From a virus, in the IMG/VR virus record IMGVR_UViG_3300044464_000029, positions 1 to 63,920 of that record: a DNA stretch of 63,920 nt, one strand, 5' to 3'. The notes under the pieces are model-generated. The model saw only the letters and a program-made list of their open reading frames with translations. It had not been told where the DNA came from and searched no databases. The position numbers and the translations under genes were made by a program. The first letter of the stretch is position 1. The number at the start of each line of letters is the position of its first letter. Below, piece after piece: positions 47,276 to 56,545 of the stretch.

Positions 47276-47627
47276 TGATTGCACCTACTAATTCGGTTTT
47301 GATAACTTCTCCTAGTAATTGCTCTTCATAATATTCTAATGGCATGATACATATATTCAATTCGAAATCCCAAATAGATCCTGATAGTGTGCAGAACACA
47401 TCCACAGAATGTCTCATCTTCACTAGATCTTCTGGTGGTGCATCTTTGTGTTCTTCACAACCAAAACCGCCAGGATGCAAACCTTCTTCATCAAGAGTGT
47501 CAAACATGAAATGAACCACCACAGGAAGCGCATCACAGTCTAAACTAGGATCGTAGGACTCGCCAGGAATACCACTGTTGTATCCACAAGAAGGTCTGTC
47601 TCTCAATGCACCAACTCGATTATCCAT
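47268..47627 (-). CDS. Hypothetical protein
   Basis: 119 residues from the ATG at 47627, overlapping the polymerase stop (TAATG). Starts MDNRVGALRDRPSCGYN; GLHPGGFGCEEHKDAPPED suggests a metal-binding loop. Unrecognised. Confidence 0.5.
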   Translation of the reverse strand: MDNRVGALRDRPSCGYNSGIPGESYDPSLDCDALPVVVHFMFDTLDEEGLHPGGFGCEEHKDAPPEDLVKMRHSVDVFCTLSGSIWDFELNICIMPLEYYEEQLLGEVIKTELVGAIND

Positions 47628-50600
47628 TACAACTCCGACCATCTTTTGCCAATTGACGCATCGACCACAAATGGTACGTAGTTGGTGAATGCTCGTCCTG
47701 CTGCTGTCATCTCTTCATTGATGATTGAAGTTACTTCATCTGCATCTGTTTCTTTGCATTCTACGATTAATGCATCATGGATTGTTAAACGTATAGTGGC
47801 TAAATCGTGTAGTCTCGGTTGTAGTTTAATAAGAGCGGTGAGGGTAATATCTGATGAGATGGATTGTGGTAGGAAGGAAAGAGCTTCGTTGATGACATCT
47901 GCTCGATTTTGGTCGGTAATAAGCCAGAAGGAACGCTTACGACCGAATGACGTCGTGAGATCTTCCCCAGCCAAGATCTTGTGCGTAATTGATGCTTGCC
48001 ACGATACCGTAGCTGGGATGAGCGCCTTGAAATTTGCAAGTAGTTCACGGGATTCCTCGATTGGTATTCCTAGTTCCGTTCCAATAGAGGCAGCACCTCT
48101 ACCGTAACTGTTGCCAGTCAAAACTGTTAACCCATTTTGATGCATAGTCCAAGTACCTAATTCAGTCTTTACACACCAAACATCTGTTTTACGTGGATTA
48201 TATCTGTGAATCATTTGCCCAGTAAGAATCGGTTTTGCGAGTCTATGTTTAAAATGATTTTTAGTTTGTGTTTCACTTGAATTATCCAAACGGGATTTTA
48301 CCAAATACCCTTCTAAATATCCAATAATTTTTATTACCTCATTTAACCAGCCACTACTTTGTGAAATTATATTGGTTGATTTTGTTCCTTCCGCTTGATC
48401 TACTGCATTAAAAAATGCTTTTCTTTGTAAGTTACTCATTGATAATGCAAATTGCACCGGATCACATTTATCGATCAAATTGGCTCTTATTAGTAAATCA
48501 CGAGCAGTTTCAGCAGGAATATTCCACCATACTTGCGATCTGTTTTCATATTCATACTTGGTATTATTGTATCCGATTAATAATTCATTAATTGTTTTAT
48601 AGTGCTCACTAGTTTTGTCTTGACAAATACGTAGCTTGACGCCTCTACGCCTGCCATCAAGACCTTGTGCTGTTGTATTATTGATTGATTTTATATCAAC
48701 ACTTCCATCACTATAAGCCCAACCCAAAATTGCAGCTTCTTGTTCAGTTATATCTATCTTAGAATCAGAATCAAAATCAAATGCTAATAACAATCGCGTA
48801 TCATTATTTATATTTTTTGTGGTAGTAAATTGTTGAACCCATGTACGCTTTCCATTTATACTTTTACGTTGTTCACTAATCCAACGGTGATTTGGTGTTG
48901 TTTCAAACGTAATATTGCTATGACCAAAACTATAAACATCTGCATCATTATAAGTTAGTACTTCTTCAATTTTGGTCCATCTAGACTTGGCCAAATTTTT
49001 ATCATATCCAATTGTTTCATCTACACCTGGTATAACTTTATCATAAGTTAGCCAACCACGGCGTGTCAAAATTTTTGTATCGATTGGCACACACAATCCA
49101 TAAAAGACAGATTTTATTTTTACTCGTTCTTCTTTGTTCCAGACACTTCCATAAATCTGTTCTGTTAATTCATTGAAGATATCTCGGGTTGGATCTCGGA
49201 AAATACTAGCCAAATATTCATCATGTGCTAGTGTAGTGATTACTCGACCTTCAGATTGCTTTTGATCAACTTGAATTAAAACATTTTCCGGATGAGATAC
49301 TGTAAATTGCTTTTTAATTCGCTTATCACGGACGATGTTTTGTAGGTTGGGATTCTTCGAAGCGAGCCGCCCCGATGTCGTCCCGTGTAATGTGTAGGTC
49401 GTGAAGACTCGGCCTTTATAGACTCGCTTCTGGAAGCCCTTAACATACGTTCCGTCGAGCTTCGTTCGCCTTCTGTGAAGTAGGAGTTGTTCAATGAATG
49501 TCCTTATGTTATCTTTCAATCCCTGACGTGCTAGGACAGCTTCCAATGTATCTGCATTAGTAGTTTCTAATCTAAAACCTTCATCAGCAAACCATTTTAA
49601 AATTTGCATCGGCGATCTAGGATTTAGATTCCTACCTGTGGTGCCTGATATTTGCACTTCAAGATCATATAGTTCTTTATCAAACATTTCATGCAGTTCT
49701 TCACTATATTTCTCATCAAAAGTAATGCCAGCCCGTTCCAAACCCATCAAAGCGTTGGAGGCTTGAATGAGAAAATCGTGTTGCTTTCGTTCTCTATCTC
49801 CAAACTTACTGGAGAACAACTCGTACAGATCCCAAGTTGCACCAACATCGAAAGCATTGTATTTATAAAGAATGTGCTTTGGAATTGCACCGTAATCTTT
49901 CCCACGGGGAATGTATTGCTTGATAGCTGCTTCCCAGTCTGGTGCTCCCAATAGTTCAATTGCAAGCTTCTTAAGTCCATGAAGTCCTGGCCGTTCATCT
50001 AGGCAATAACTCATGAGCATGGTATCCGCGAATAATTCTAATTCACCGAATACTGGAAACATACCATTCAGATCGAACTTACCATTATGTCCAATGAGTT
50101 TTTTAGTTCTGAAAAGCTTCTTAAGAACTTCAACAACACGTGCTACATATAGTGCAGCACCAGCAAATACAACTGCTCTACCACGGGCATACGCAATACC
50201 AACACAAAGTAAAGTGTAATGTTCAGGATGGGCGAAAGAAAAGTCTTTATCCATTCCTGCTTCGATGTCGATGATTAATGGACCATCAAGTTCCATTAGT
50301 CTATTGGCAGCTTCAATGATTGTGTCTTCAGTGGTGAACACACGATACTTTGGTTCATTCCATTTCTCGTATATTCTACCTTTTAGTTTTCCTGTATCTG
50401 ATACGAATGATGGAAAGTTATCAGGAGAACGTAAGCAATAAGCTGGGTGCCATGATGCTACAACTTTAACTTCTGGATTCTCAATGTATGGTTTAGGTGG
50501 GCCAACACGCAATGCTGAGATTTTCTTTTTCGGATCGATCAGCACGCTGGCTGCGGTACCACCTACAGCTAAAATCTTGTCTACGCCGCTGTGAGCCAGC

Positions 50601-50914
50601 TCCGCGTCCAGTCTGGGCTTGCAGGCGGCAACCGCTGCCTTGGGTGGATCATCGTTATTTTGTGGTCTACACAAACAGACATTTGTTACCATAACTTCAG
50701 AACGTTCGTATCCATGATGACTAAGTACTTGATCTAACAACCTACCCGACGGTCCTGTAAATGGAATACCTCGACCGGCTTCATAAGCACCTGGCGCTTC
50801 ACCTACTACCGCGAGCTTAGCTCTTGGCTGTGGGTTCTGTGTTGGAACAAATGGTGCTTTTTCAAATGGACATTTTTCGCAAATTGCTAATGGGTGTTTT
50901 CTGTGCACCGTCAC
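47627..50914 (-). CDS. Uracil-DNA glycosylase / DNA polymerase A fusion with intein
   Basis: 1095 residues before splicing. Residues 1-175 are a family 4 uracil-DNA glycosylase: GEAPG (38-42), SWHPAYC, and Cys12, Cys15, Cys82 and Cys98 in the 4Fe-4S spacing. Then a 3'-5' exonuclease (IDIEAG, IGHNGKFDL, DVGATWDLYE) and a family A polymerase (motif A VDQKQSEGR near 548, motif B KSVFYGL-SYGRG, motif C LTIHDALIVE). The intein at 48110-49093 splits motif B. Likely the replicative polymerase; an N-terminal UDG-like domain also occurs in SPO1 polymerase. Confidence 0.85.
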   Translation of the reverse strand: MTVHRKHPLAICEKCPFEKAPFVPTQNPQPRAKLAVVGEAPGAYEAGRGIPFTGPSGRLLDQVLSHHGYERSEVMVTNVCLCRPQNNDDPPKAAVAACKPRLDAELAHSGVDKILAVGGTAASVLIDPKKKISALRVGPPKPYIENPEVKVVASWHPAYCLRSPDNFPSFVSDTGKLKGRIYEKWNEPKYRVFTTEDTIIEAANRLMELDGPLIIDIEAGMDKDFSFAHPEHYTLLCVGIAYARGRAVVFAGAALYVARVVEVLKKLFRTKKLIGHNGKFDLNGMFPVFGELELFADTMLMSYCLDERPGLHGLKKLAIELLGAPDWEAAIKQYIPRGKDYGAIPKHILYKYNAFDVGATWDLYELFSSKFGDRERKQHDFLIQASNALMGLERAGITFDEKYSEELHEMFDKELYDLEVQISGTTGRNLNPRSPMQILKWFADEGFRLETTNADTLEAVLARQGLKDNIRTFIEQLLLHRRRTKLDGTYVKGFQKRVYKGRVFTTYTLHGTTSGRLASKNPNLQNIVRDKRIKKQFTVSHPENVLIQVDQKQSEGRVITTLAHDEYLASIFRDPTRDIFNELTEQIYGSVWNKEERVKIKSVFYGLCVPIDTKILTRRGWLTYDKVIPGVDETIGYDKNLAKSRWTKIEEVLTYNDADVYSFGHSNITFETTPNHRWISEQRKSINGKRTWVQQFTTTKNINNDTRLLLAFDFDSDSKIDITEQEAAILGWAYSDGSVDIKSINNTTAQGLDGRRRGVKLRICQDKTSEHYKTINELLIGYNNTKYEYENRSQVWWNIPAETARDLLIRANLIDKCDPVQFALSMSNLQRKAFFNAVDQAEGTKSTNIISQSSGWLNEVIKIIGYLEGYLVKSRLDNSSETQTKNHFKHRLAKPILTGQMIHRYNPRKTDVWCVKTELGTWTMHQNGLTVLTGNSYGRGAASIGTELGIPIEESRELLANFKALIPATVSWQASITHKILAGEDLTTSFGRKRSFWLITDQNRADVINEALSFLPQSISSDITLTALIKLQPRLHDLATIRLTIHDALIVECKETDADEVTSIINEEMTAAGRAFTNYVPFVVDASIGKRWSEL
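48110..49093 (-). mobile_element. Class 1 intein in DNA polymerase
   Basis: 328 codons. Starts at Cys (CVPIDTKILTRRGW), block B TPNHRW, ends VLTGN with Ser as +1 residue. The penultimate His is Gly. AAILGWAYSDGSVD and AFFNAVDQAEGT are candidate LAGLIDADG motifs, the second degenerate. Splits the O-helix (KSVFYGL|SYGRG), the most conserved polymerase motif. Confidence 0.8.
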
Positions 50915-50934
50915 ATTATCTCCAACAAGTTTTA

Positions 50935-51237
50935 TTAGAACATTTTAGCTTGCGTAATTAACCACAATGATGCACCCAGTAATAGCAAGCCAGGTAAAAT
51001 GCTGATGGTTGATTCTACAAAATCTTTAGTTACATAAAACAGAGTTACAAGTCGGTCATATATTGGAGCAAAAAATGTTACCATTAATAGTATTAGAGAA
51101 ACTACTTTGGCAACACGTGCCGCTCTTTTACGCTTGACTACGCTGTGCTTGCTGCTATATGATAATCTATGTAGAAGACTTCCACCCGTGTGATATAAAT
51201 CTGGACCGAGCATATTAGCGAATGCATGTGTGGACAT
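50935..51237 (-). CDS. Two-span membrane protein
   Basis: 100 residues. A basic cytoplasmic start (SVVKRKRAARVAK), helices VVSLILLMVTFFAPIY and ILPGLLLLGASLWLI. TAATG overlap with the gene upstream. Function unknown; sits between polymerase and primase. Confidence 0.55.
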   Translation of the reverse strand: MSTHAFANMLGPDLYHTGGSLLHRLSYSSKHSVVKRKRAARVAKVVSLILLMVTFFAPIYDRLVTLFYVTKDFVESTISILPGLLLLGASLWLITQAKMF

Positions 51238-51542
51238 TACGTAGTTACCTTCTCTGCGGAAGAGCCATACATGGCTCCATCATTTGATATAGTTTCGACC
51301 TGAGTCCAGACTACACCCTCTCCATTAACATAATGCTTACAAAGATCATCTGCAAGCCAATCGCAAATACTATAAATACCATCTGAAGTAGTGTAAGAGA
51401 GTTTGTAATCTTTTAGGAATTTATATACTTGTTGTTTTAGATCTTCAACTGCAATATGATCAATGTTTCTTGGACCGTGTAATCGTACTGAAAAATCCGT
51501 AGATAAATATCTTAATCTTACGCCAATGTATGGCATTCTCAT
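51237..51542 (-). CDS. Hypothetical protein
   Basis: 101 residues; ATG overlaps the PrimPol stop. MRMPYIGVRLRYLSTDFSV then a helix and CDWLADDLCKHY. Unrecognised. Confidence 0.5.
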   Translation of the reverse strand: MRMPYIGVRLRYLSTDFSVRLHGPRNIDHIAVEDLKQQVYKFLKDYKLSYTTSDGIYSICDWLADDLCKHYVNGEGVVWTQVETISNDGAMYGSSAEKVTT

Positions 51543-54500
51543 TTCCCAACATATCTAGGTTGACCTCCAAAGCTGGAGAGAAATAAGAGTCGACGCTGAT
51601 TGATTGTTGTTAGCAACAGTTCTGCACGTCTGGAATCTAGTCTGAACTTTCTCATGATGTCGGAACGACCAACGCCCATTGGGCCTGCTTGAATAGAAAA
51701 ATCAACAATTGCATCAATCATACGCTCGTCAGAACTCTTACCAATGCCATTAACCATTTCGCTTGCATATACGTGCCAGTGTCTACAGTAATAAATAGCA
51801 TGAACAATATCTCTTTCTTCTACAGTTACAGATCCTCCATCTAGTTGTTGCGATGCTGCAATCAATATTGCTGCTTTGAGTGTTGACTTTGCCAACCTGT
51901 CATATACTGGAGTCAAATGTGGCAGTCCAGTATCTAGTGCGGCATTTGTTAAAGTGTTTTCCAATTGATTGTACCGTTCCCAAGCCTCTGGTGTCAACGT
52001 TGCATCGAATTCAGGACGCAAACTCGCTGTTGATTTTCCATCTGGCATGAGAACCATACGAGGACTATTATATTGCATGTCTATGTTTATTAATTCATCC
52101 TTGATTAGATTACGCTCTTCATGAGTTACTTTAACTGGCGGGCCCACAGGGCGTACTCTGTCTCGATCTGCTACTGCGGTAATGAATACAAATCTTGGAA
52201 TGAATCCACTATTTACATGTTCTTCACTCAACAACATTTGCATCTTTGTCTTGACACCACCAGCAAAGATGATGAGTCGTGGATCTCTGATTGAAATTTC
52301 TTCTTTACGAAGCAAACGCTTTAGGTTTTGTCCGTCGTAAAGCTTAGTTAGTTGTTCGCCCAAACCAGCCATGTAATCTTTGTGAGCCATCTGCTCGATT
52401 AGACCAGTGAACTCATCACGCAAATAGATTGATGGCTTCTTTGGCCTATCCTTCATTGCAGATAGAATACCTTCAGGTGAACCATCGGTACCCATAATGG
52501 CATCGGGATTGACTTCATCCAACAATGACATTGCAATATTCATGGCAGTAGTATTATGCGTTAGAATAAAATCATCTGTAATGTACAAACCATCTTCGTT
52601 GTCTACTTTAATACATTGCATTGGTTTTTGTCCAACGTGTTCTATTTTTTTAATAACACGTGGACGAGCCCACGATCTGTTATTTAGTCTTATTGCTTTT
52701 CTTGATAAAGAAAATGGATTAATTCCCATTGGCATTGATACACTAACCAAATGGCTATCTTTGCATTTTATAAAATTGCCATCTATATCATTATATCCAG
52801 CTTCATGTCCTCCATCATATTTGCTCCAACCTCCAAGAGATCTCACCAAATATTGAACCTGCAATGCAAGTTTCTTAGAGCTTGAAGCAAAATTTGTAGA
52901 TCTGTTTTCTCCGACCCATCCATCAGTATCCATTAGTCCACGAAGTAGAGCTAATCTTTGATCTGCCGATCCTAACCAATAATTTTTAGGTATAAATTTC
53001 TCATGACTATGAGTTCCACGTAGACCCAAAACTTTTATTGCATTACTAACATAATTTTCTTTACTCCAACGGCTCATTCTTGTAGTTATTCTATAATCAA
53101 CACCATCATTTGATACTTTATCCAAATACAATTCATGTTCTTTTATTTTTTCTCTAATTGTAAATAGTACTTCTTCGTCAATACCTGAAAATCTTATGCT
53201 ACCATCATCGTAAAATGTGCCATTACCAAGAAGCAATCCTAACAAATATGGATCTAATATTAAATCTTGAGTTGGCAATTGAACTGGTTCAACCATTGGA
53301 ATTTGTCTAACCCATGTGCCATTATGATCTTGTAGTGGTGTAGACATTAGTTTTTTTAATGTCCAAGTAGACCATTTAGATTTTTTTCCTGGACGTTTGT
53401 GTGTCCATAGATGATCACTAGAACATTCAGTTTTTGCTCCATCATTAAATGTAACTTTATAGTTTTGTTTGACACCTTGAGGATAAATACCTAGAACTGT
53501 TGTAGGTTTACCATCACTACCAATTACTTGTTCCCCAATTTTAATATCACCCATCAACTTCCAACCGTTAATGGTCAAAATCTTTGCATCTAATGGTTGT
53601 GCTTTTCTTGTCAATGTTGTATCTGCAACAATCATAAACCAAAGATTAGGAATTACCATACCGAATGATGTATCGAGTTTAATTGCTCCACAGAGTATTG
53701 CACTGAGAATAACGAACGCACCAGCTTGATGGTACTGTGGCGCTGCGTCAGTTAGATCTGACGCCCACTTTATATATTTTTCTACAAAGGTTACTCTAGC
53801 CTGAACTTGCTTAACTTCCTCTTCTGAGATTAGTTCAGGAATCACTGCTGTGGGGGTTGGTATTAAGTTATGTGATTCAAATTCTTTTACATATACCTTC
53901 TTGATTTCAGCCCACAAATCTTTCTGTGGTCTACCATCTCGGGCATATTTGTTGCATGCAGCACTGCGTACTACAGAGAATGTTTCTTCTGGAGACATTC
54001 CAGCCTCGCTACAAAGCTTAGCGAGCTTCCACTGTAGCTTGCTCCAATCATCTTGTTCAGTTGGTTCTTCAACAAACAGACTATACGCACTTGGATGCAA
54101 CACCATGCGATAGCGTTGCATGATGTCTTCGGGGTTTTCCTGTGGGAGATCTTCAGGAAGCGGCACCGGATTATCAACGAACTTTAATGCATCATATGCT
54201 GGATATGCAACGAAATCTGAAGGACGATATAGAGCCGACGTTGTTGTCAGAACGGTAACAATAGGAGCAGTATGCAAATCACCATACTTGTAATTTGGCG
54301 TATAAGGCACACGCATTAGTTGAGTAAGATCCCAACCACTACGATCGGCGCCTTGATCTGCATGGAAATAAGCGATTTTCATGCATAATGTTTGTGCAGC
54401 GTCAGGCGATAGTGATTCTTCCATTCGCCAAAACGCTTGCCATCTTCCAGTACTAGATTGAACAACAATAGAAGCCGGCACTTGTAGAACCTGCGGATTG

Positions 54501-54811
54501 CAAGAATCTAGATCAGCCCAAAGTACTGGGCACCTGACAACATTCTCCTTTTTTCTCCTCTTGGCACCATCTAGAAGTTGAGGGCAAAAATATACGTGTG
54601 TAAGAGTCAAAGCTTTTTTGTCAATATCCGCACACATCTCTTCGAGCTGTGATGGATAGTGAAAGAACTTCTCAGTCATTCCCTTATCGAGATGACTCTT
54701 ATACGCTATACATACGTACCCAGATTCTTCGCCAAAAATGAGACGGAAGAAGTCATAGCGCCGTTTCTCTGTGTGTTCAACTGCATCCCGGAAGGTGGAG
54801 TATGCTGTCAT
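51539..54811 (-). CDS. PrimPol-helicase with intein
   Basis: 1090 residues before splicing. N-terminal AEP primase-polymerase: WADLD (98-102) catalytic acids, SSTGRWQAFW and WDLTQLMRVPYTPN. Then a DUF3987-like helicase core: P-loop variant TTLTRK-T (Lys403, Thr754), IYLRDEF near the Walker B, then a helical C-terminus and a winged-helix end (GRSDIMRKFRLD). Probably primes and unwinds DNA for the polymerase downstream. The intein (52553-53602) sits between the P-loop Lys and Thr. Confidence 0.85.
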   Translation of the reverse strand: MTAYSTFRDAVEHTEKRRYDFFRLIFGEESGYVCIAYKSHLDKGMTEKFFHYPSQLEEMCADIDKKALTLTHVYFCPQLLDGAKRRKKENVVRCPVLWADLDSCNPQVLQVPASIVVQSSTGRWQAFWRMEESLSPDAAQTLCMKIAYFHADQGADRSGWDLTQLMRVPYTPNYKYGDLHTAPIVTVLTTTSALYRPSDFVAYPAYDALKFVDNPVPLPEDLPQENPEDIMQRYRMVLHPSAYSLFVEEPTEQDDWSKLQWKLAKLCSEAGMSPEETFSVVRSAACNKYARDGRPQKDLWAEIKKVYVKEFESHNLIPTPTAVIPELISEEEVKQVQARVTFVEKYIKWASDLTDAAPQYHQAGAFVILSAILCGAIKLDTSFGMVIPNLWFMIVADTTLTRKAQPLDAKILTINGWKLMGDIKIGEQVIGSDGKPTTVLGIYPQGVKQNYKVTFNDGAKTECSSDHLWTHKRPGKKSKWSTWTLKKLMSTPLQDHNGTWVRQIPMVEPVQLPTQDLILDPYLLGLLLGNGTFYDDGSIRFSGIDEEVLFTIREKIKEHELYLDKVSNDGVDYRITTRMSRWSKENYVSNAIKVLGLRGTHSHEKFIPKNYWLGSADQRLALLRGLMDTDGWVGENRSTNFASSSKKLALQVQYLVRSLGGWSKYDGGHEAGYNDIDGNFIKCKDSHLVSVSMPMGINPFSLSRKAIRLNNRSWARPRVIKKIEHVGQKPMQCIKVDNEDGLYITDDFILTHNTTAMNIAMSLLDEVNPDAIMGTDGSPEGILSAMKDRPKKPSIYLRDEFTGLIEQMAHKDYMAGLGEQLTKLYDGQNLKRLLRKEEISIRDPRLIIFAGGVKTKMQMLLSEEHVNSGFIPRFVFITAVADRDRVRPVGPPVKVTHEERNLIKDELINIDMQYNSPRMVLMPDGKSTASLRPEFDATLTPEAWERYNQLENTLTNAALDTGLPHLTPVYDRLAKSTLKAAILIAASQQLDGGSVTVEERDIVHAIYYCRHWHVYASEMVNGIGKSSDERMIDAIVDFSIQAGPMGVGRSDIMRKFRLDSRRAELLLTTINQRRLLFLSSFGGQPRYVGK
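52553..53602 (-). mobile_element. Class 3 intein in PrimPol-helicase
   Basis: 350 codons. First residue Ala (AQPLDAKILTINGW). Trp in SSDHLW (block B), Cys in PMQCIKVDN (block F) and Thr in FILTHN (block G), with Thr as +1, give the class 3 WCT set. LAGLIDADG motifs are LLGLLLGNGT and LLRGLMDTDGWVG; the first has Asn in place of the catalytic Asp, suggesting a weakened nuclease. Same insertion point, after the P-loop Lys, as the terminase intein. Confidence 0.8.
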
Positions 54812-54837
54812 ACTTACCCCTTAGGATGACAGAAGCC

Positions 54838-54872
54838 AGCCCATACCTACTATCAATAGATATGGACTGGCC
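54838..54872. terminator. Intergenic hairpin before PrimPol gene
   Basis: CCAG-C-CCATA and TATGG-A-CTGG pair with one mismatch around an inner CTAT..ATAG, between the DUF669-like gene and the PrimPol gene. Could attenuate or process the transcript. Confidence 0.45.
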
Positions 54873-54897
54873 TCTTAAACAATTAACGATTTAGATA

Positions 54898-55362
54898 TTA
54901 AGGGAGAATTGAAGAGCTTGCAGCTTTTGCAGTTGTCTTATTTGCTTTCTTGTATCCCTTGATTTCAAATCGTTCAGAGAGCTCTTGACCATCTGGAAGA
55001 GTGCGAGGAGGCATCTTCTGTCCACGTACGTTTACAACCTTGCCGATAACATCATCTAGATCTGGAACTACAAAGTCACCAGAAGTAATGTCATAATCGA
55101 GTGCCTTCATGAGCTGCGCGAAAGAATAGAGCGCACCATCGAAAAGCATGATTGAACTCATAAGGGAAACGCCGTCGTATTGACCTTCTTGAATGACCAT
55201 CTTGATCTGCCAAAACGGCTTGCCAGTGTTCTTACGACCCGGCTTAACTTCCTTGAGTTCTCCGTCAGTAATCGCGACGGTGTACTCTCCAGTGGGAGGA
55301 ATCTCTCTTACAGAAGAACCAGCTTCTTCACTAGAAAAGTTAACCTTGAGTGGTTGAGTCAT
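54898..55362 (-). CDS. DUF669-like single-strand-binding protein
   Basis: 154 residues. PPTGEYTVAITDGELKEV, KPFWQIKMVIQEGQYDG and DDVIGKVVNVRGQ follow the DUF669 pattern, an OB-like phage protein usually beside Sak4/Erf-type recombination genes. Overlaps the Sak4-like gene by 23 bases. Probably coats ssDNA for annealing. Confidence 0.7.
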   Translation of the reverse strand: MTQPLKVNFSSEEAGSSVREIPPTGEYTVAITDGELKEVKPGRKNTGKPFWQIKMVIQEGQYDGVSLMSSIMLFDGALYSFAQLMKALDYDITSGDFVVPDLDDVIGKVVNVRGQKMPPRTLPDGQELSERFEIKGYKKANKTTAKAASSSILP

Positions 55363-56101
55363 TTTCTTTTAACCCCTTGATCGTATTCCAGATATCTGAC
55401 ATTGTTGGTTTTTGTATTACTTGTTCTAGCCTGCCGGTGCGGTCTTTAGCTACGTTGTCTTGGGTTGCACCACACAGTAACATTCGCGTTTGCTCCCCGT
55501 CGACCTCCTTGGTATATAGATAAGCTACTATATCAAGAAAGCCTGCTACCTCGTCCGCAACTTTACCTGATAAAGATGGTTTGGTTTTACTAGCCCCAGT
55601 ACGTTGATTTTTATCTGTTTTAGCTAGAGCCGTGAATACTGTGTTTAATGGCAGATCTCGTAATGCACGAACAAACTTCCGAGTTTGTTCGATATTAATG
55701 TTCCACTCGCGAATGCCTGGTACGTCTGCGTCACGCTCTTCATGTTCTTTAATGAGCCTGCGCATGACTTCATCCATCGACATCTTTTGTGCTTCAGTTA
55801 GACTATCAACTACAATGGTGTTGTAACCATGATTCCCATTGGCCAACTCATCGTAGACACTCTGCATATCTATCCATGACCTGATTCGAACAGCATCTAC
55901 ATTTGGATAGATTGACTTTAAAGAAAGAAGTCCACCTTCAATATCCAAGACTAGAACTTTACGCATTTCAGGTACGGCATCTGATGATCCGGATAATGTG
56001 GTTTTACCTGCACCAGATTCTCCGTAAATCATCATATTCACATGAAATGGTTGTTCTGAAACTCTTGTAACTGGTAGACCTGCGATGGCATTCAGCGACA
56101 T
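55340..56101 (-). CDS. Sak4-like RecA-fold ATPase
   Basis: 253 residues. IYGESGAGKTTLSG (Walker A, about 26-39), YNTIVVDSLTEAQ (Walker B, about 94-106) and FTALAKTDKNQRTG (sensor loop) match Sak4/AAA_24 phage ATPases that work with an ssDNA-binding partner, encoded just downstream. The C-terminus lacks a zinc or helicase domain. Likely strand annealing or recombination. Confidence 0.75.
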   Translation of the reverse strand: MSLNAIAGLPVTRVSEQPFHVNMMIYGESGAGKTTLSGSSDAVPEMRKVLVLDIEGGLLSLKSIYPNVDAVRIRSWIDMQSVYDELANGNHGYNTIVVDSLTEAQKMSMDEVMRRLIKEHEERDADVPGIREWNINIEQTRKFVRALRDLPLNTVFTALAKTDKNQRTGASKTKPSLSGKVADEVAGFLDIVAYLYTKEVDGEQTRMLLCGATQDNVAKDRTGRLEQVIQKPTMSDIWNTIKGLKENDSTTQG

Positions 56102-56234
56102 TGAAATTCCTTAATATCACTTTTGTCCGAATTGATACGATTCAGGTGTGTATTCTTTGGTCCCTTAGTCTACCATCGCAGGGCTGACCAGCGCAAGAGG
56201 CCATTGATCAGTTTCTGTCTATGCAATTTTTGCT
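56102..56234 (-). promoter_or_regulatory. Gap with possible promoter
   Basis: 133 bp with no gene. On the minus strand TTGCGC, 18 bases, TAGACT upstream of the 56101 start could be a weak promoter. AAGGAATTTCA is the ribosome binding site. Confidence 0.3.
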
Positions 56235-56408
56235 TTATTCTTCGTCTTCTTCGTCATCATCTTCTTCGTCATCGTCTTCAGTTTCTTCATCGTCGTCTTC
56301 ATCGTTGCCTTCAGCAACGTCGTTCTCATTGTCTTCGATAGGACTGAGATTGAACGGTCTAACCTCAGCAACTTCATTCATGTTCTTAGATGGATCCTGT
56401 TCACTCAT
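56235..56408 (-). CDS. Acidic-tailed small protein
   Basis: 57 residues. Starts MSEQDPSKNMNEVAEVRP; the last 25 residues are nearly all Asp and Glu. ATG overlaps the previous gene's end. An acidic tail could recruit basic replication proteins, as in SSB tails, but this is inference. Confidence 0.55.
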   Translation of the reverse strand: MSEQDPSKNMNEVAEVRPFNLSPIEDNENDVAEGNDEDDDEETEDDDEEDDDEEDEE

Positions 56409-56544
56409 TTATTTCTTCCTTTACTTCAGTTGTAATAGTTGTTACTACAATAGGCAATCTATGTAGGCAGTCACACCAGGTGCCACCCTTACAATTCTTG
56501 GGTTGCCCTTGATGGACAACACCCTTGCAAGCATTGCAAACCAT
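56401..56544 (-). CDS. 47-residue zinc protein
   Basis: From the ATG at 56544 (GGGAGGTAAT ahead). MVCNACKGVVHQGQPKNC then WCDCLHR: a likely single zinc site. The longer frame covers another gene and is rejected. Confidence 0.55.
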   Translation of the reverse strand: MVCNACKGVVHQGQPKNCKGGTWCDCLHRLPIVVTTITTEVKEEINE

Positions 56545-56545
56545 A

